DNA of 43,975 nucleotides, from contig CAYJMF010000030.1 in the NCBI GenBank assembly GCA_964370855.1, positions 1 through 43,975 of the forward strand. Reading direction: 5' to 3'. Below are positions 15,617 through 25,295 of this stretch, in pieces. Below the pieces are notes generated by a model. The model worked only from the letters and a program-made list of their open reading frames with translations, made no database searches and was not told the origin of the DNA. The stretch is from JAKLKS01 sp964370855. GTDB lineage: Bacteria; Planctomycetota; JAJSAM01; JAKLKS01. The position numbers and the translations under genes are program-made. The stretch's first letter is position 1, and each line of letters opens with the position of its first letter.

Positions 15617-17707
15617 ATGGTCAAGAATCGGACCCTCGGACTCGCGGCGATCCTGGCCCTCGGAGGGCTCGCCGGCTGCAACGGCGACTCCGGCGGCGGG
15701 GCCGCCCCCGCCCCCGCCCCCGCCCCGAAGGGATCGGGCGCCGCCCCCGCCCCGGCCCCGGCGGGCCCCGCCACCGGCCCCGCCGCCGCACCGGCACCTT
15801 CCGGAGCCGGGAACCCCAACGCCATCCCCGCCGACGACGTCCTCCTGGAGAAGTACCGCGGCCGCCTAGACCTCCCCATGGTCCGGTACGAATGGGACCC
15901 GAAGGCCGGCGATCCCTCGGTCTCCGCCGAGATGGGCGGCCCCGGGTTCACCGGGGAGGGATGGGAGACCTGCCTCGAGTTCCCCACCACCGCGCGGATC
16001 GACGCCCCCAAGGGCGGGACCCTCCGGACCGTGATGTACGACTGGCCGGCCACCCTCCGCGTCGCCGGCGAGAACAACAACTCCACCTTCAACAGCATGG
16101 TGGAGACCCTCTGCCTCGACTACCTCGTCGGCTTCGACTCCGTGAGCATGCAGTTCGTCCCGAGCCTCGCCACCCACTGGAAGATCTCCGCGGACAAGCA
16201 GACCTACTCCTTCCGCATCAATCCCGAGGCGAAGTGGAACGACGGGACCCCCGTGACCGCCGACGACGTGGTGGCCACATGGAAGCTCCGGACCGATCCG
16301 AAGTGCCGCTTCCCCTCCGACGTGATGACCTTCAACAAGTTCGACTGCCCGGTGGCCCTGTCGAAGTACGTCGTGGAGGTGCACTGCAAGGACGAGAACT
16401 GGCGCAACTTCATCTACTTCGGGGCCGGGATGGGAATCATGCCGGCCGCGGACATCTCCATCCCCGGGGACGTGTACCTCGACAGGTTCCAGAACCGCTA
16501 CCACCTCATGTCCGGCCCCTACACCGTCCTCCTCGAGGACGTGAAGATGGGGGACAGCGTCGCCCTGACGCGGAGGACCGACTGGTGGGGGGCGAAGAAC
16601 CCGGCCAACGCCGGGAGCGCCAACATCGACAAGATCATCTTCCAGGTGGTGAAGGACCCGAACCTCGCCTACGAGAAGGTGAAGAACGGGGAGATCGACT
16701 TCTGGGTGCCGCCCCGCGCCCTGTGGTGGGCCACGGAGATTCCCCACCTCGACCTCGTGAAGCGGGGAATCCTCGTGATGAAGAAGATCTACAACGACTG
16801 CCCCATCGGGATCAACGGGCTGGCCATCAACATGCTGCGGCCGCCGCTGGACGACATCCGCGTCCGGAAGGCACTCCAGCTCCTGTTCAACAACGACCTC
16901 ATGATCGAGAAGCTCTGCTACAACGAGTACGTCCCCCTTTCGAGCTTCCACCAGGGGGGCCTCTACGCGAACCCCGCCAACGAACCGACCCGCTACGACC
17001 CCAGGGAGGCCGTCCGCCTCCTCAAGGAGGCGGGCTGGACGGAGACCAACAGGGAACTGTACAGGGTCAAGAACGGCAGGGAGATGAAGCTGGAGGTCCT
17101 GTACGTCTACGACAGCTCCGAGAAGTTCCTGACCCCGTTCCAGGAGGACTGCCGGAAGGCGGGAATCCGCATCGAGCTGAAGAGGCTCACCGAGTCGGCC
17201 CACTTCAAGGCCGTGCACAACAAGGAGTTCGACCTGGCCGACCAGGGATGGACGGGGCTGTTCTTCCCCAACCCGGAGACGTCCTTCAACAGCGCGCTGG
17301 CGGACCAGAAGGACAACAACAACATCATGGGTTTCAAGGACAAGCGGGTGGACGAACTCTGCCTGGAGTACGACCACTGCTACGACGCCGCCCGCAGGGT
17401 CGAGATCATCCGGGAGATCGACGGACTCGTCTACGCGGAACAGCCCTACGTCCTCATGTGGTTCAACCCTTCGCAGCGTTTCCTCATCAAGAACAAGTTC
17501 GGGATGCCCCCCTGGGGGGCCGGCCGCATCACGCGCGTGGACCAGGTCTGGTTCTCCTTCTGGGTGGATCCCGCGAAGGAGAAGGCCCTGGCCGCGGCGG
17601 AGAAGGACTCTTCCGTCAAGCTCGAGGTGGAGGAGCAGAAGAACTTCTTCTGGCCCGCCTGGAACGCCCTGAAGCGGGCGGGGGAGCCGAAGGGGAAGGA
17701 CCGGTAG
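15617..17707 (+). CDS. Peptide-binding lipoprotein, SBP family 5 (system 2)
   Basis: The protein has 696 residues. The lipoprotein signal GLAAILALGGLAGC precedes a Pro/Ala linker of about 40 residues. The family 5 body shows INPEAKWNDGTPVTADDVVATW, LMSGPYTVLLEDVKMGD, and INMLRPPLDDIRVRKALQLLFN, with YAEQPYVLMWFNPSQRF near the end. The layout with large-loop permeases resembles the YejABE group of peptide and microcin-type importers. GGGAGGT lies seven bases before ATG 15617. The gene is followed after four bases by its permease. A C-terminal charged tail (residues ~650-696) is unusual and could contact the permeases. Confidence 0.92.
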   Translation: MVKNRTLGLAAILALGGLAGCNGDSGGGAAPAPAPAPKGSGAAPAPAPAGPATGPAAAPAPSGAGNPNAIPADDVLLEKYRGRLDLPMVRYEWDPKAGDPSVSAEMGGPGFTGEGWETCLEFPTTARIDAPKGGTLRTVMYDWPATLRVAGENNNSTFNSMVETLCLDYLVGFDSVSMQFVPSLATHWKISADKQTYSFRINPEAKWNDGTPVTADDVVATWKLRTDPKCRFPSDVMTFNKFDCPVALSKYVVEVHCKDENWRNFIYFGAGMGIMPAADISIPGDVYLDRFQNRYHLMSGPYTVLLEDVKMGDSVALTRRTDWWGAKNPANAGSANIDKIIFQVVKDPNLAYEKVKNGEIDFWVPPRALWWATEIPHLDLVKRGILVMKKIYNDCPIGINGLAINMLRPPLDDIRVRKALQLLFNNDLMIEKLCYNEYVPLSSFHQGGLYANPANEPTRYDPREAVRLLKEAGWTETNRELYRVKNGREMKLEVLYVYDSSEKFLTPFQEDCRKAGIRIELKRLTESAHFKAVHNKEFDLADQGWTGLFFPNPETSFNSALADQKDNNNIMGFKDKRVDELCLEYDHCYDAARRVEIIREIDGLVYAEQPYVLMWFNPSQRFLIKNKFGMPPWGAGRITRVDQVWFSFWVDPAKEKALAAAEKDSSVKLEVEEQKNFFWPAWNALKRAGEPKGKDR

Positions 17708-17711
17708 CCGC

Positions 17712-18758
17712 GTGGGCCCGTATTTCGCCCGGCGGTTCCTGCTCCTGATCCCGACCTTCCTCGGGATCACGTTCCTCGTCTTCTGCATCACGCGGTTCGT
17801 GCCCGGCGGCCCCATCGAGCAGGCGATCCTCCGCATGAAGGCCGCGGGGATGTCGGGCGGGGAGGGGGGCGGCGGCTCCGGCGGGCTCGCGGACGCGGGT
17901 ACGGGCTCCCGGATCCCCGAGGACGTGATGAAGGAACTGGAGAAGCGCTTCGGGTTCGACAAGCCCATCCCCGTCGCCTACCTGCACTGGCTGGGCGACG
18001 TCCTCACCCTCGACCTCGGCAAGTCCTACAAGTACAACGTCCCCGTCGTCGAGGTGATCACCAAGCGGTTCCCCGTGAGCATCTACTTCGGCCTCATCGG
18101 GTTCTGCCTCGCCTACCTGGTCTGCGTCCCGCTCGGCGTGATGAAGGCCATCCACCACGGAAGCCCCTTCGACGTGGGGTCGAGCTTCCTCGTCTTCGTC
18201 GGCTACTCCATCCCCGGGTGGGCCCTGGGGACCCTCCTCCTGGTCTACTTCGGCGGGGGCAACTTCCTGGGGTGGATCCCGCTGGGGGGGTTCCGCTCGC
18301 CGGACTGGGAGACCATGGGGACCTGGGAGCGGATCATCGACCAGGCCCACCACACCATCGCCCCCGTGATCTGCTACGCCATCGGCTCCTTCGCCACGCT
18401 GACCGTCCTGATGAAGAACTCCCTCATGGAGAACATGGGGCAGGACTACGTCCGCTCCGCCTTCGCGAAGGGGCTGCCGGAGAAGCGGGTCATCTTCGTC
18501 CACGCCCTGCGGAACTCCCTCATCCCCGTCTGCACCGGCCTCGGGCACGCGCTGGGGATCATCATGGCGGGCTCCTACCTCATCGAGTTCGCCTTCAACA
18601 TCGACGGCATCGGGTACCTGGGATACACGTCCATCATCGAGCGGGACTACGCCGTGGTCATGGGCGTCCTGGTCATCAACACCATGCTCGTCCTCATGGG
18701 GAACATCTTCAGCGACATCCTCTACGTCCTGACCGACCCGCGGATCCGGTTCACCTAG
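17712..18758 (+). CDS. Peptide ABC transporter permease, DppB/YejB type (system 2)
   Basis: The protein has 348 residues from GTG 17712, four bases after the previous stop. It begins ARRFLLLIPTFLGITFLVFCITRFVPGGP, the family's first helix and loop. A Gly-rich insertion (GGEGGGGSGGLAD) near residue 55 is followed by the usual LDLGKSY segment. The coupling loop is YVRSAFAKGLPEKRVIFVHALRNSLIP. YVLTDPRIRFT closes the protein. It pairs with the next gene, three bases downstream, to make the channel. The long loop after helix 1 matches the YejB-like subgroup better than classical DppB. Confidence 0.92.
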   Translation: MGPYFARRFLLLIPTFLGITFLVFCITRFVPGGPIEQAILRMKAAGMSGGEGGGGSGGLADAGTGSRIPEDVMKELEKRFGFDKPIPVAYLHWLGDVLTLDLGKSYKYNVPVVEVITKRFPVSIYFGLIGFCLAYLVCVPLGVMKAIHHGSPFDVGSSFLVFVGYSIPGWALGTLLLVYFGGGNFLGWIPLGGFRSPDWETMGTWERIIDQAHHTIAPVICYAIGSFATLTVLMKNSLMENMGQDYVRSAFAKGLPEKRVIFVHALRNSLIPVCTGLGHALGIIMAGSYLIEFAFNIDGIGYLGYTSIIERDYAVVMGVLVINTMLVLMGNIFSDILYVLTDPRIRFT

Positions 18759-18761
18759 CCC

Positions 18762-19894
18762 GTGGCGACCTCGGAAGCCGTCCGGTCGGTGCACCCCAAC
18801 ACCCCTCCCGCGGGCCTGGTCCTCCCCGGGGCCCGCGAGGAGTCCCTTTCCGTGCTCCGCCGCCGCTGGAGGAAGTTCCGCTCCCTCAAGCGGGGGTGGT
18901 ATAGCTTCCTCGCCCTCGCGGGGCTCTACCTCGTGAGCCTCCTGACCCCCCTCCTGATCAACAACCGGGCGCTGGCGGTGAGCCACGGCGGCAAGCTCTT
19001 CTTCCCCGCCGTCGCCGAGTGGTTCTCGGGGACCCGCTACCTCGCCGAGGACATGGGGCAGGACGAGATCGGCGAGGCCCTCTACCGGGAACTCAAGGTC
19101 CAGTACGCGTACGAGGGCAAGGGGGACTGGGTCCTGATGCCGCCCTACCCCTACCACCCCAACGAGAGCCTGCTCGGCGACACGACCCTGGAGGGCCCGC
19201 CCCCGCACTCGCCGCGGGCCGGGCACTGGCTGGGCACCGACGACCGGGCGAGGGACGTCTTCGCGAGGCTGGCCTACGGCTTCCGGACCTCCATCACCTT
19301 CGCGCTCCTGGTGGTGTTCCTCGACTACGTCCTCGGCGTCTTCGCCGGCTCCGTCCTCGGCTTCTTCGGCGGGAGGGTGGACTTCTTCGGGCAGCGCCTC
19401 GTGGAGATCTGGGGGGCCGTCCCGTTCCTCTACACCGTGATCATCATCTCCAACCTGCTCAAGCCGAACGTCCTGATGCTCGCGGTGCTCCTGGCCATCT
19501 TCGGGTGGGTGGGGATCTCCTACTACATGCGCGGCGAGTTCTACCGGGAGAAGTCGAAGGACTACGTCGCCGCGGCCATCGCACAGGGGGAGTCGCGGTT
19601 CTCCATCATGTTCTCCCACATCCTCCCCAACGCCCTCACCCCGATCATCTCCTTCGCGCCCTTCGCCATCGTGGGGTCCATCGTGGCCCTGGTCAGCCTC
19701 GACTTCCTCGGGTTCGGCCTCACCCCCCCGACCCCCTCCTGGGGGGAGCTGGTCAACCAGGGGCGCCAGAACATCACCGAGTGGCACCTCGTCACCTTCC
19801 CCCTCGGAGCCCTGTTCTGCACGCTGATGCTCGTCGTGTTCATCGGCGAGGCGGTGCGGGAGGCCTTCGACCCCAAGGTCTACTCGAGGCTCCG

Positions 19895-19898
<4 letters not shown>
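18762..19898 (+). CDS. Peptide ABC transporter permease, DppC/YejE type (system 2)
   Basis: The protein has 378 residues from GTG 18762. A basic cytoplasmic start (RRRWRKFRSLKRGW) leads to the first helix, then a long periplasmic loop (about residues 65-150) as in YejE. The OppC signature GTDDRARDVFARL, the coupling loop YVAAAIAQGESRFSIMFSHILPNALTP, and LDFLGFGLTPPTPSWGELVNQG are all present. It ends IGEAVREAFDPKVYSRLR. The stop overlaps the GTG of the first ATPase gene by four bases, so translation is coupled. It forms the heterodimeric channel with the preceding permease. Confidence 0.93.
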
Positions 19899-20913
<1,015 letters not shown>

Positions 20914-20917
<4 letters not shown>

Positions 20918-21921
20918 GCGAGGGGCCCCTGCTGGAGGCGCGGAACCTCGAGGTCCACTTCCCCGTCTACGGCGGCATCCTCCGCCACGTCGTGGGGCGG
21001 GTGAAGGCGGTGGACGGGATCTCCTTCGACCTCGCCGCCGGGGAGACGCTCGGCCTCGTGGGGGAGTCGGGCTCCGGGAAGACCACCGTCGGGCGGGCCA
21101 TCATCAACCTGCACCGGCCGATGTACCGGGACGTCCACCTCGGCGGCCAGCTCCTGTTCCGCGCGAAGGGGGGCGTGGTGGACGTGAACGATCTCGGCCG
21201 GGCGGCGATGCACCCGGTGCGGGCCGAGATCTCGATGATCTTCCAGGACCCCTTCTCGTCGCTGAACCCGCGCATGACCGTGGAGCAGATCGTGGGGGGG
21301 CCGCTGAAGATCCACACCACCCTCGGCAAGGCGGAGATCCGGGACAAGGTGCTCGGCCTGCTGGACCGGGTGGGGCTCCAGCCGCAGTACGCGAGCCGCT
21401 ACCCCCACGAGTTCTCCGGCGGACAGCGCCAGCGCATCGGCATCGCCCGGGCGCTCGCCACCCACCCGAAGCTCGTCGTCGCCGACGAGCCGGTGAGCGC
21501 GCTCGACGTCTCCGTGCGGGCCCAGGTCATCAACCTCATGCAGGAATTGCAGGAGGAGTTCGGGCTCACCTACCTGTTCGTGGCCCACGACCTGTCGGTG
21601 GTGAACCACATCTCCGACCGCATCGCCGTGATGTACCTCGGGAGCCTCGTCGAGATCGGCACCGCGGAGCAGGTCTACGGTTCGCCGGTGCATCCCTACT
21701 CGAAGGCGCTCCTTTCGGCGGTCCCCCGGCCCGATCCGCACCGGACCCGGAAGGACCGCATCCGCCTCCAGGGGGACATCCCGACCCCGCTGCGGAAGCC
21801 CTCGGGCTGCGGGTTCCGGACGCGCTGCCCCATCGCGCAGCCCTCCTGCGCCGAGGAGGTGCCGGCGCTCCGCGACGTCGGCGGGGGGCGGATGGTCGCG
21901 TGCCCCGTCGTGGAGGTGTAG
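20914..21921 (+). CDS. Peptide ABC transporter ATPase, DppF type
   Basis: The protein has 335 residues and starts at ATG 20914, overlapping the previous stop (ATGA). Walker A is GESGSGKTT, the Q-loop FQDPFSSLNPRM, the signature FSGGQRQRIGIARAL, Walker B LVVADEPVSALD and the switch HDLSVVNH. The OppF-type tail contains HPYSKALLSAVP and CGFRTRCPIAQPSC, a cysteine cluster. It pairs with the DppD-type ATPase. Its TAG stop at 21919-21921 touches the first base of a long inverted repeat, which may also end the transcript. Confidence 0.95.
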
Positions 21922-22022
21922 CGACAAAACGGTGTCAGACACCTATCTGCTGCGGCGGGGGGGGCGCGCCCGGGCGGTGAACCACCGCCGCAGCAGATAG
22001 GTGTCTGACACCGTTTTGTCGC
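21921..22022. repeat. Long inverted repeat, copy 1 (38-bp perfect arms)
   Basis: Arms 21921-21958 and 21985-22022 are perfectly complementary over 38 bp, with a 26-base spacer. The arms contain GGTGTCAGACACC, itself a palindrome, followed by TATCTGCTGCGGCGG. The left arm begins at the last base of the DppF stop codon. The right arm encodes part of the C-terminus of the next gene, on the other strand. The same core recurs at 22526-22629. Confidence 0.9.
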
Positions 22023-22524
22023 CGCGCACCGAGAAGATCTCCACGACCGTCCTCCCGTGCACCGCCCCCATGCGCCCGACGAGGACGAGGAGCGCCCCCA
22101 TGATGAGCGCGTTCTGCCAGGAGGCCAGCGGCCAGGCCCAGGGGAAGGGGTCGAACTCCCGGGCCGAGAAGGGCCAGAGCAGGGGGACCGTGTAGGCGAA
22201 GGTCCCGTCCTCCTTCCTCTCCCCGGCGCCGGCCATGTCGCAGAACAGGTGCAGCAGCCACGCCGCCGCGGCGAAGGCCGCCGTCCTCCCCCGGTTCCTC
22301 CCGAGGGCGAACCCCGCCGCCGCCGCGAGGGCGGCCCCGGCGACGTTGTGGGTGAAGTCGTGGTGGTACTCGATGAAGGCTTCCTTCCCGCCCCAGAGGA
22401 GGAGGAGCGGCGCGTCCACGTCCGGGGCGATGCCCGCGACGGCGACGAGGATCCGGTCCCGGCGTTCCGCGAGGGAGGTCCAGGGCAGGAGCCACGAAGC
22501 GAACAGGTGCTGTGTCAGGTGCAT
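21943..22524 (-). CDS. Membrane protein of the YdjM/DUF457 metal-dependent hydrolase type
   Basis: The protein has 193 residues from ATG 22524. It has four or five membrane segments (such as LAAAAGFALG, AAFAAAAWLLHLF, ALIMGALLVLVG) and polar motifs of this family: GIAPDVDAPLL near residue 35, HHDFTHNV near residue 58, and HLFCDMAG. These acidic and His residues would bind metal at the membrane. The substrate is unknown. The last ~24 residues (GDKTVSDTYLLRRW onward) are encoded by the inverted repeat at 21921-22022, and the start codon lies two bases from the repeat at 22526. No ribosome site precedes the ATG. The gene therefore sits exactly between two repeat copies. Confidence 0.7.
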   Translation of the reverse strand: MHLTQHLFASWLLPWTSLAERRDRILVAVAGIAPDVDAPLLLLWGGKEAFIEYHHDFTHNVAGAALAAAAGFALGRNRGRTAAFAAAAWLLHLFCDMAGAGERKEDGTFAYTVPLLWPFSAREFDPFPWAWPLASWQNALIMGALLVLVGRMGAVHGRTVVEIFSVRGDKTVSDTYLLRRWFTARARPPRRSR

Positions 22525-22525
22525 C

Positions 22526-22629
22526 GACGACCAAACGGTGTCAGACACCTATCTGCTGCGGCGATGGTTTTCCGCCCGGGCGCGGCCCCCCCGCTGCAGC
22601 AGACAGGTGTCTGACACCGTTTGGTCGTC
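22526..22629. repeat. Long inverted repeat, copy 2
   Basis: Arms of about 38 bp (22526-22563 and 22592-22629) are complementary with two clear mismatches before the inner end. The core GGTGTCAGACACCTATCTGC is shared with copy 1, but the outer ends differ (GACGACCAAAC here, GCGACAAAAC there). It separates the DUF457-like start codon from the acyl ligase fusion and encodes the end of the latter. Confidence 0.9.
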
Positions 22630-25104
22630 CACCGCCTGCTCGATGCGCTTCGTCAGGAGGGCGGGGTCGCCGCGGGGGGGGAGGTCGAGGGGGGGGCGGA
22701 ACTCGACGGAGCAGGCGCCCCGGCGGGGGAGGAAGGCGTCACGGGGGAGGATCCGCTGCAACCCCTCCAGCCGCACGGGCACGACGCGGGCCCGCATCTC
22801 GCCGGCGATGATGCCGATGCCCTGCTTGAAGGGAAGGCGCTCCCCCGTGCGCGACCGCTCCCCCTCGGGGAAGAAGACGAGGCTCCACCCCGCGTCCAGG
22901 GTCTCGCCGACGTTGCGGAGCGAGCGGCGGTAGGCGCGGGACTGGGTCACCGGCACCATGGGGAGCCCCGCCGTCAGGAGGAGGCGCATCGCCCCGAGCC
23001 AGAGCCGCTTCGGGAGCGGCGCCCCGGGGGGCTCGAAGTATTCCGCCCAGGCGGCGAAGGCCGTGCGGCGCCTGAGGCGCGGCGGCAGCGCTGCCAGCAG
23101 CGCCGGCGCGTCGGCGTGGCTCAGGTGGTTGGGCGCGAAGACCACGGGCCCCTCGACCCCCTCGAGGTGCTCGAGGCCCCGCACCTCGAGGCGCGCGAAG
23201 CCGCGGAAGAGCGGGAGGAGGAGCAGGTGCCGGAAGGGCCACCGGATGAGGGCCGCCGCCGCGGACCTCGGCCAGGAGGGGAGTCCGCCGTCGGTCACGG
23301 ACCGCCGCTCCTCCACCAGCGCGCGCAGGCCGTCCACCGTCGTCTCCGGCGCCACGTCCCCCTCGTCGATGTCCATCCGCATCCGCTCCTCGAGGGCGGA
23401 CACGAGGTCCACGAGGTCGAGGGAATCGAGCCCGAGGTCGGCCCCCAGCCGGTGGCCGCCGGCGATCTCCGCCGCTGGCCGCCGCGCCGCCTTCTCCAGC
23501 AGGGAGAGGATCGGGTCCTCGGTCCCGCCCCCGGCCTTCCCCGCCTCCGACGCCTCCCCCTTCGCCACGGCCTCCGCCACGAGGAACTTCCGCACCTTCA
23601 GCGTGGCCGTCCGCGGGAAGTCGTCCCCCTTCCACAGGAAGGCCCGCGCCACCCCCCGCCCCTCCTCGAGCCCCCCGTTGGCCGCCGCCGCGACGGCGCG
23701 CGGTTCCAGCGTCCGCCCCGGGAGGGGGAGGAGCGCCGCCGCCACCTCCTCGCCCCGGTCCCCCTTCAGCCCGAAGACGCAGGCGTCCCGCACCCCGTCC
23801 ACGGCCCGCAGCGCCGCCTCCACGTCGTCGGGGTAGACGTTGAGCCCGCCCGGGGTCTTGATGAGGTCCTTGCTCCGCCCCTTGAGGAAGAGGAACCCGT
23901 CCCGGAGCTCGCCGAGGTCGCCGGTGCGGAACCAGCCGTCCTCGAAGGACTCCGCCGTCCGCGCGGGGTCGTCGAGGTAGCCCGAGAACACCGAGGGCCC
24001 GCGCACCAGGATCCCCCCGTCCTCCGTGAACCGGTGCTCCACGGAATCGAGGAAGCGCCCCACGGACCCGGCCCGCCTCGCGTCGGGCCGTGCGCAGGCG
24101 AGCACCGGGCTCGTCTCCGTCAGCCCCCAGCCCTGGATGACGGGGAACCCGGCCCGCTCCCAGAACGCCTCCACGTCGGGTTCGAGCGCCGCGCCCCCGC
24201 AGAAGAAGAACCGGAGCCGCCCCCCGAACTTCCGGTGCAGCGGCCCGAAGAGGAGCCGCCGCACCGCCTCCGGCGCGGGGCCGGCCAGGGCCGAGGCCGC
24301 GCGAAACCAGGCCCGCTTCGCCCCCGCCGCCGTCTCCCGCTCGACCCCCTGCATGAGCCCCCGGAGGATGCGGGGCACCACCACGGCCAGCGTCACCCGC
24401 TCCGCACGCAGGGCCCGCACGACGGCCGCGGGCTTCAGGGTCTCCAGGTAGACGACGCGGGACCCCTGACGGACGGGGAGGAAGAACCCCACGGTCTGCT
24501 CGAACATGTGGGAGAGGGGGAGGAGGGAGAGGAAGACGTCCCCCGCGCCGATGCGGGCGAGCCGGGAGAGGTCCTCCACGTTGCGGGCCACGTTCCCGTG
24601 GGTGAGGACGACCCCCTTGGGGTCCCCCGTGGTGCCGGAGGTGAAGAGGATCTCTGCTGTATCACTTTGTGATACACTTGGCGGCGGCGGATCGGGGGCG
24701 GCGCAGGCGGCGATGCGGGCGTCGAGGTCCTCGAACAGGATGGTCGCGAGGGAGGCCGGCCCCGGCGCCCCCGCCCGGGAGAGGACGGCGGCCCGGGCCC
24801 CGGTCTTCGAGGCGACGCGGGCGGTGAAGTCGAGGCTCGCCCGCGCGTCCAGGGGGACGGCCACGGCGCCGAGGCGGAGCACCGCGAGCAGGGACAGCCC
24901 CCAGTCGGGCCCGTTGGGGCCGCGGATCACGACCCGGTCCCCCCGACCGACCCCCGCCTCCCGGAGCACCGCGGCGATGCGCAGCGCCCGGGCCGCCGCC
25001 TCCCGCCCCGTGACGGGGAAGGAGCGGAACTCCGTCCGGCGCCGGAAGGCCACGGCCTCCCCCCGCGCCGCGAGCCGCTCCACGGCCTCGTCCAGGGTCC
25101 GCAT
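22549..25104 (-). CDS. Fused acyl ligase, acyl carrier domain and PlsC-type acyltransferase
   Basis: The protein has 851 residues. Residues 1-~515 are an AMP-forming acyl ligase: ILFTSGTTGDPKGVV, GWGLTETSPV, GWFRTGDLGE and the catalytic-lysine region LIKTPGGLNVYP. A carrier domain follows, with LGLDSLDLVDLV and Ser561 as the phosphopantetheine site. The C-terminal third is a glycerolipid acyltransferase with NHLSHAD (about 659-665) and FFPEGERSRTG. The order suggests that an activated acyl chain is loaded on the internal carrier and passed to a lysolipid, as in Aas but with a built-in ACP. Two oddities: an AT-rich palindrome lies within the coding region at 24658-24676, and the last ~25 residues (DDQTVSDTCLLQR...) come from the inverted repeat at 22526. 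Confidence 0.88.
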   Translation of the reverse strand: MRTLDEAVERLAARGEAVAFRRRTEFRSFPVTGREAAARALRIAAVLREAGVGRGDRVVIRGPNGPDWGLSLLAVLRLGAVAVPLDARASLDFTARVASKTGARAAVLSRAGAPGPASLATILFEDLDARIAACAAPDPPPPSVSQSDTAEILFTSGTTGDPKGVVLTHGNVARNVEDLSRLARIGAGDVFLSLLPLSHMFEQTVGFFLPVRQGSRVVYLETLKPAAVVRALRAERVTLAVVVPRILRGLMQGVERETAAGAKRAWFRAASALAGPAPEAVRRLLFGPLHRKFGGRLRFFFCGGAALEPDVEAFWERAGFPVIQGWGLTETSPVLACARPDARRAGSVGRFLDSVEHRFTEDGGILVRGPSVFSGYLDDPARTAESFEDGWFRTGDLGELRDGFLFLKGRSKDLIKTPGGLNVYPDDVEAALRAVDGVRDACVFGLKGDRGEEVAAALLPLPGRTLEPRAVAAAANGGLEEGRGVARAFLWKGDDFPRTATLKVRKFLVAEAVAKGEASEAGKAGGGTEDPILSLLEKAARRPAAEIAGGHRLGADLGLDSLDLVDLVSALEERMRMDIDEGDVAPETTVDGLRALVEERRSVTDGGLPSWPRSAAAALIRWPFRHLLLLPLFRGFARLEVRGLEHLEGVEGPVVFAPNHLSHADAPALLAALPPRLRRRTAFAAWAEYFEPPGAPLPKRLWLGAMRLLLTAGLPMVPVTQSRAYRRSLRNVGETLDAGWSLVFFPEGERSRTGERLPFKQGIGIIAGEMRARVVPVRLEGLQRILPRDAFLPRRGACSVEFRPPLDLPPRGDPALLTKRIEQAVDDQTVSDTCLLQRGGRARAENHRRSR
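24658..24676. repeat. AT-rich perfect palindrome inside the acyl ligase gene
   Basis: TGTATCAC, TTT, GTGATACA form an exact 8-bp dyad in the middle of a GC-rich coding region. On the coding strand it gives codons AGT GTA TCA CAA AGT GAT ACA GCA, all ending in A or T, unlike the neighbouring codons. It encodes SVSQSDTA just before the conserved ILFTSGTTG loop. Confidence 0.8.
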
Positions 25105-25122
25105 GGGGTGCCATCCTGCCCG

Positions 25123-25223
25123 GCGCCCGTTCGGTGTCGGACGCTTTTCGGCAGCGGTGGAACTCCCCATCCTCGGCGCGGAGTTCCACCGCTGCCGAAA
25201 AGCGTCCGACACCGAACGGGCGC
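25123..25223. repeat. Long inverted repeat, copy 3 (44-bp perfect arms)
   Basis: Arms 25123-25166 and 25180-25223 are perfect complements over 44 bp with a 13-base loop. The sequence CGGTGTCGGACGCTTTTCGG is a diverged version of the core in copies 1 and 2 (CGGTGTCAGACACCTATCTG). It lies between the divergent starts of the ligase fusion (25104) and the hybrid kinase (25296), so here it would sit in a promoter region rather than at gene ends. Confidence 0.9.
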
Positions 25224-25295
25224 TATACTCACACCCTCGGAGCCGGCGAAGGGCGGGGGCCCCCGGGGGGGGCCGACGGAGGGCGGGTGGGCGGC

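Noticed and set aside
13410..15869. A long open frame on the + strand opposite the first binding lipoprotein
   Set aside because: Val/Gly/Glu-rich shadow translation without motifs; the - strand encodes a full SBP family 5 protein.
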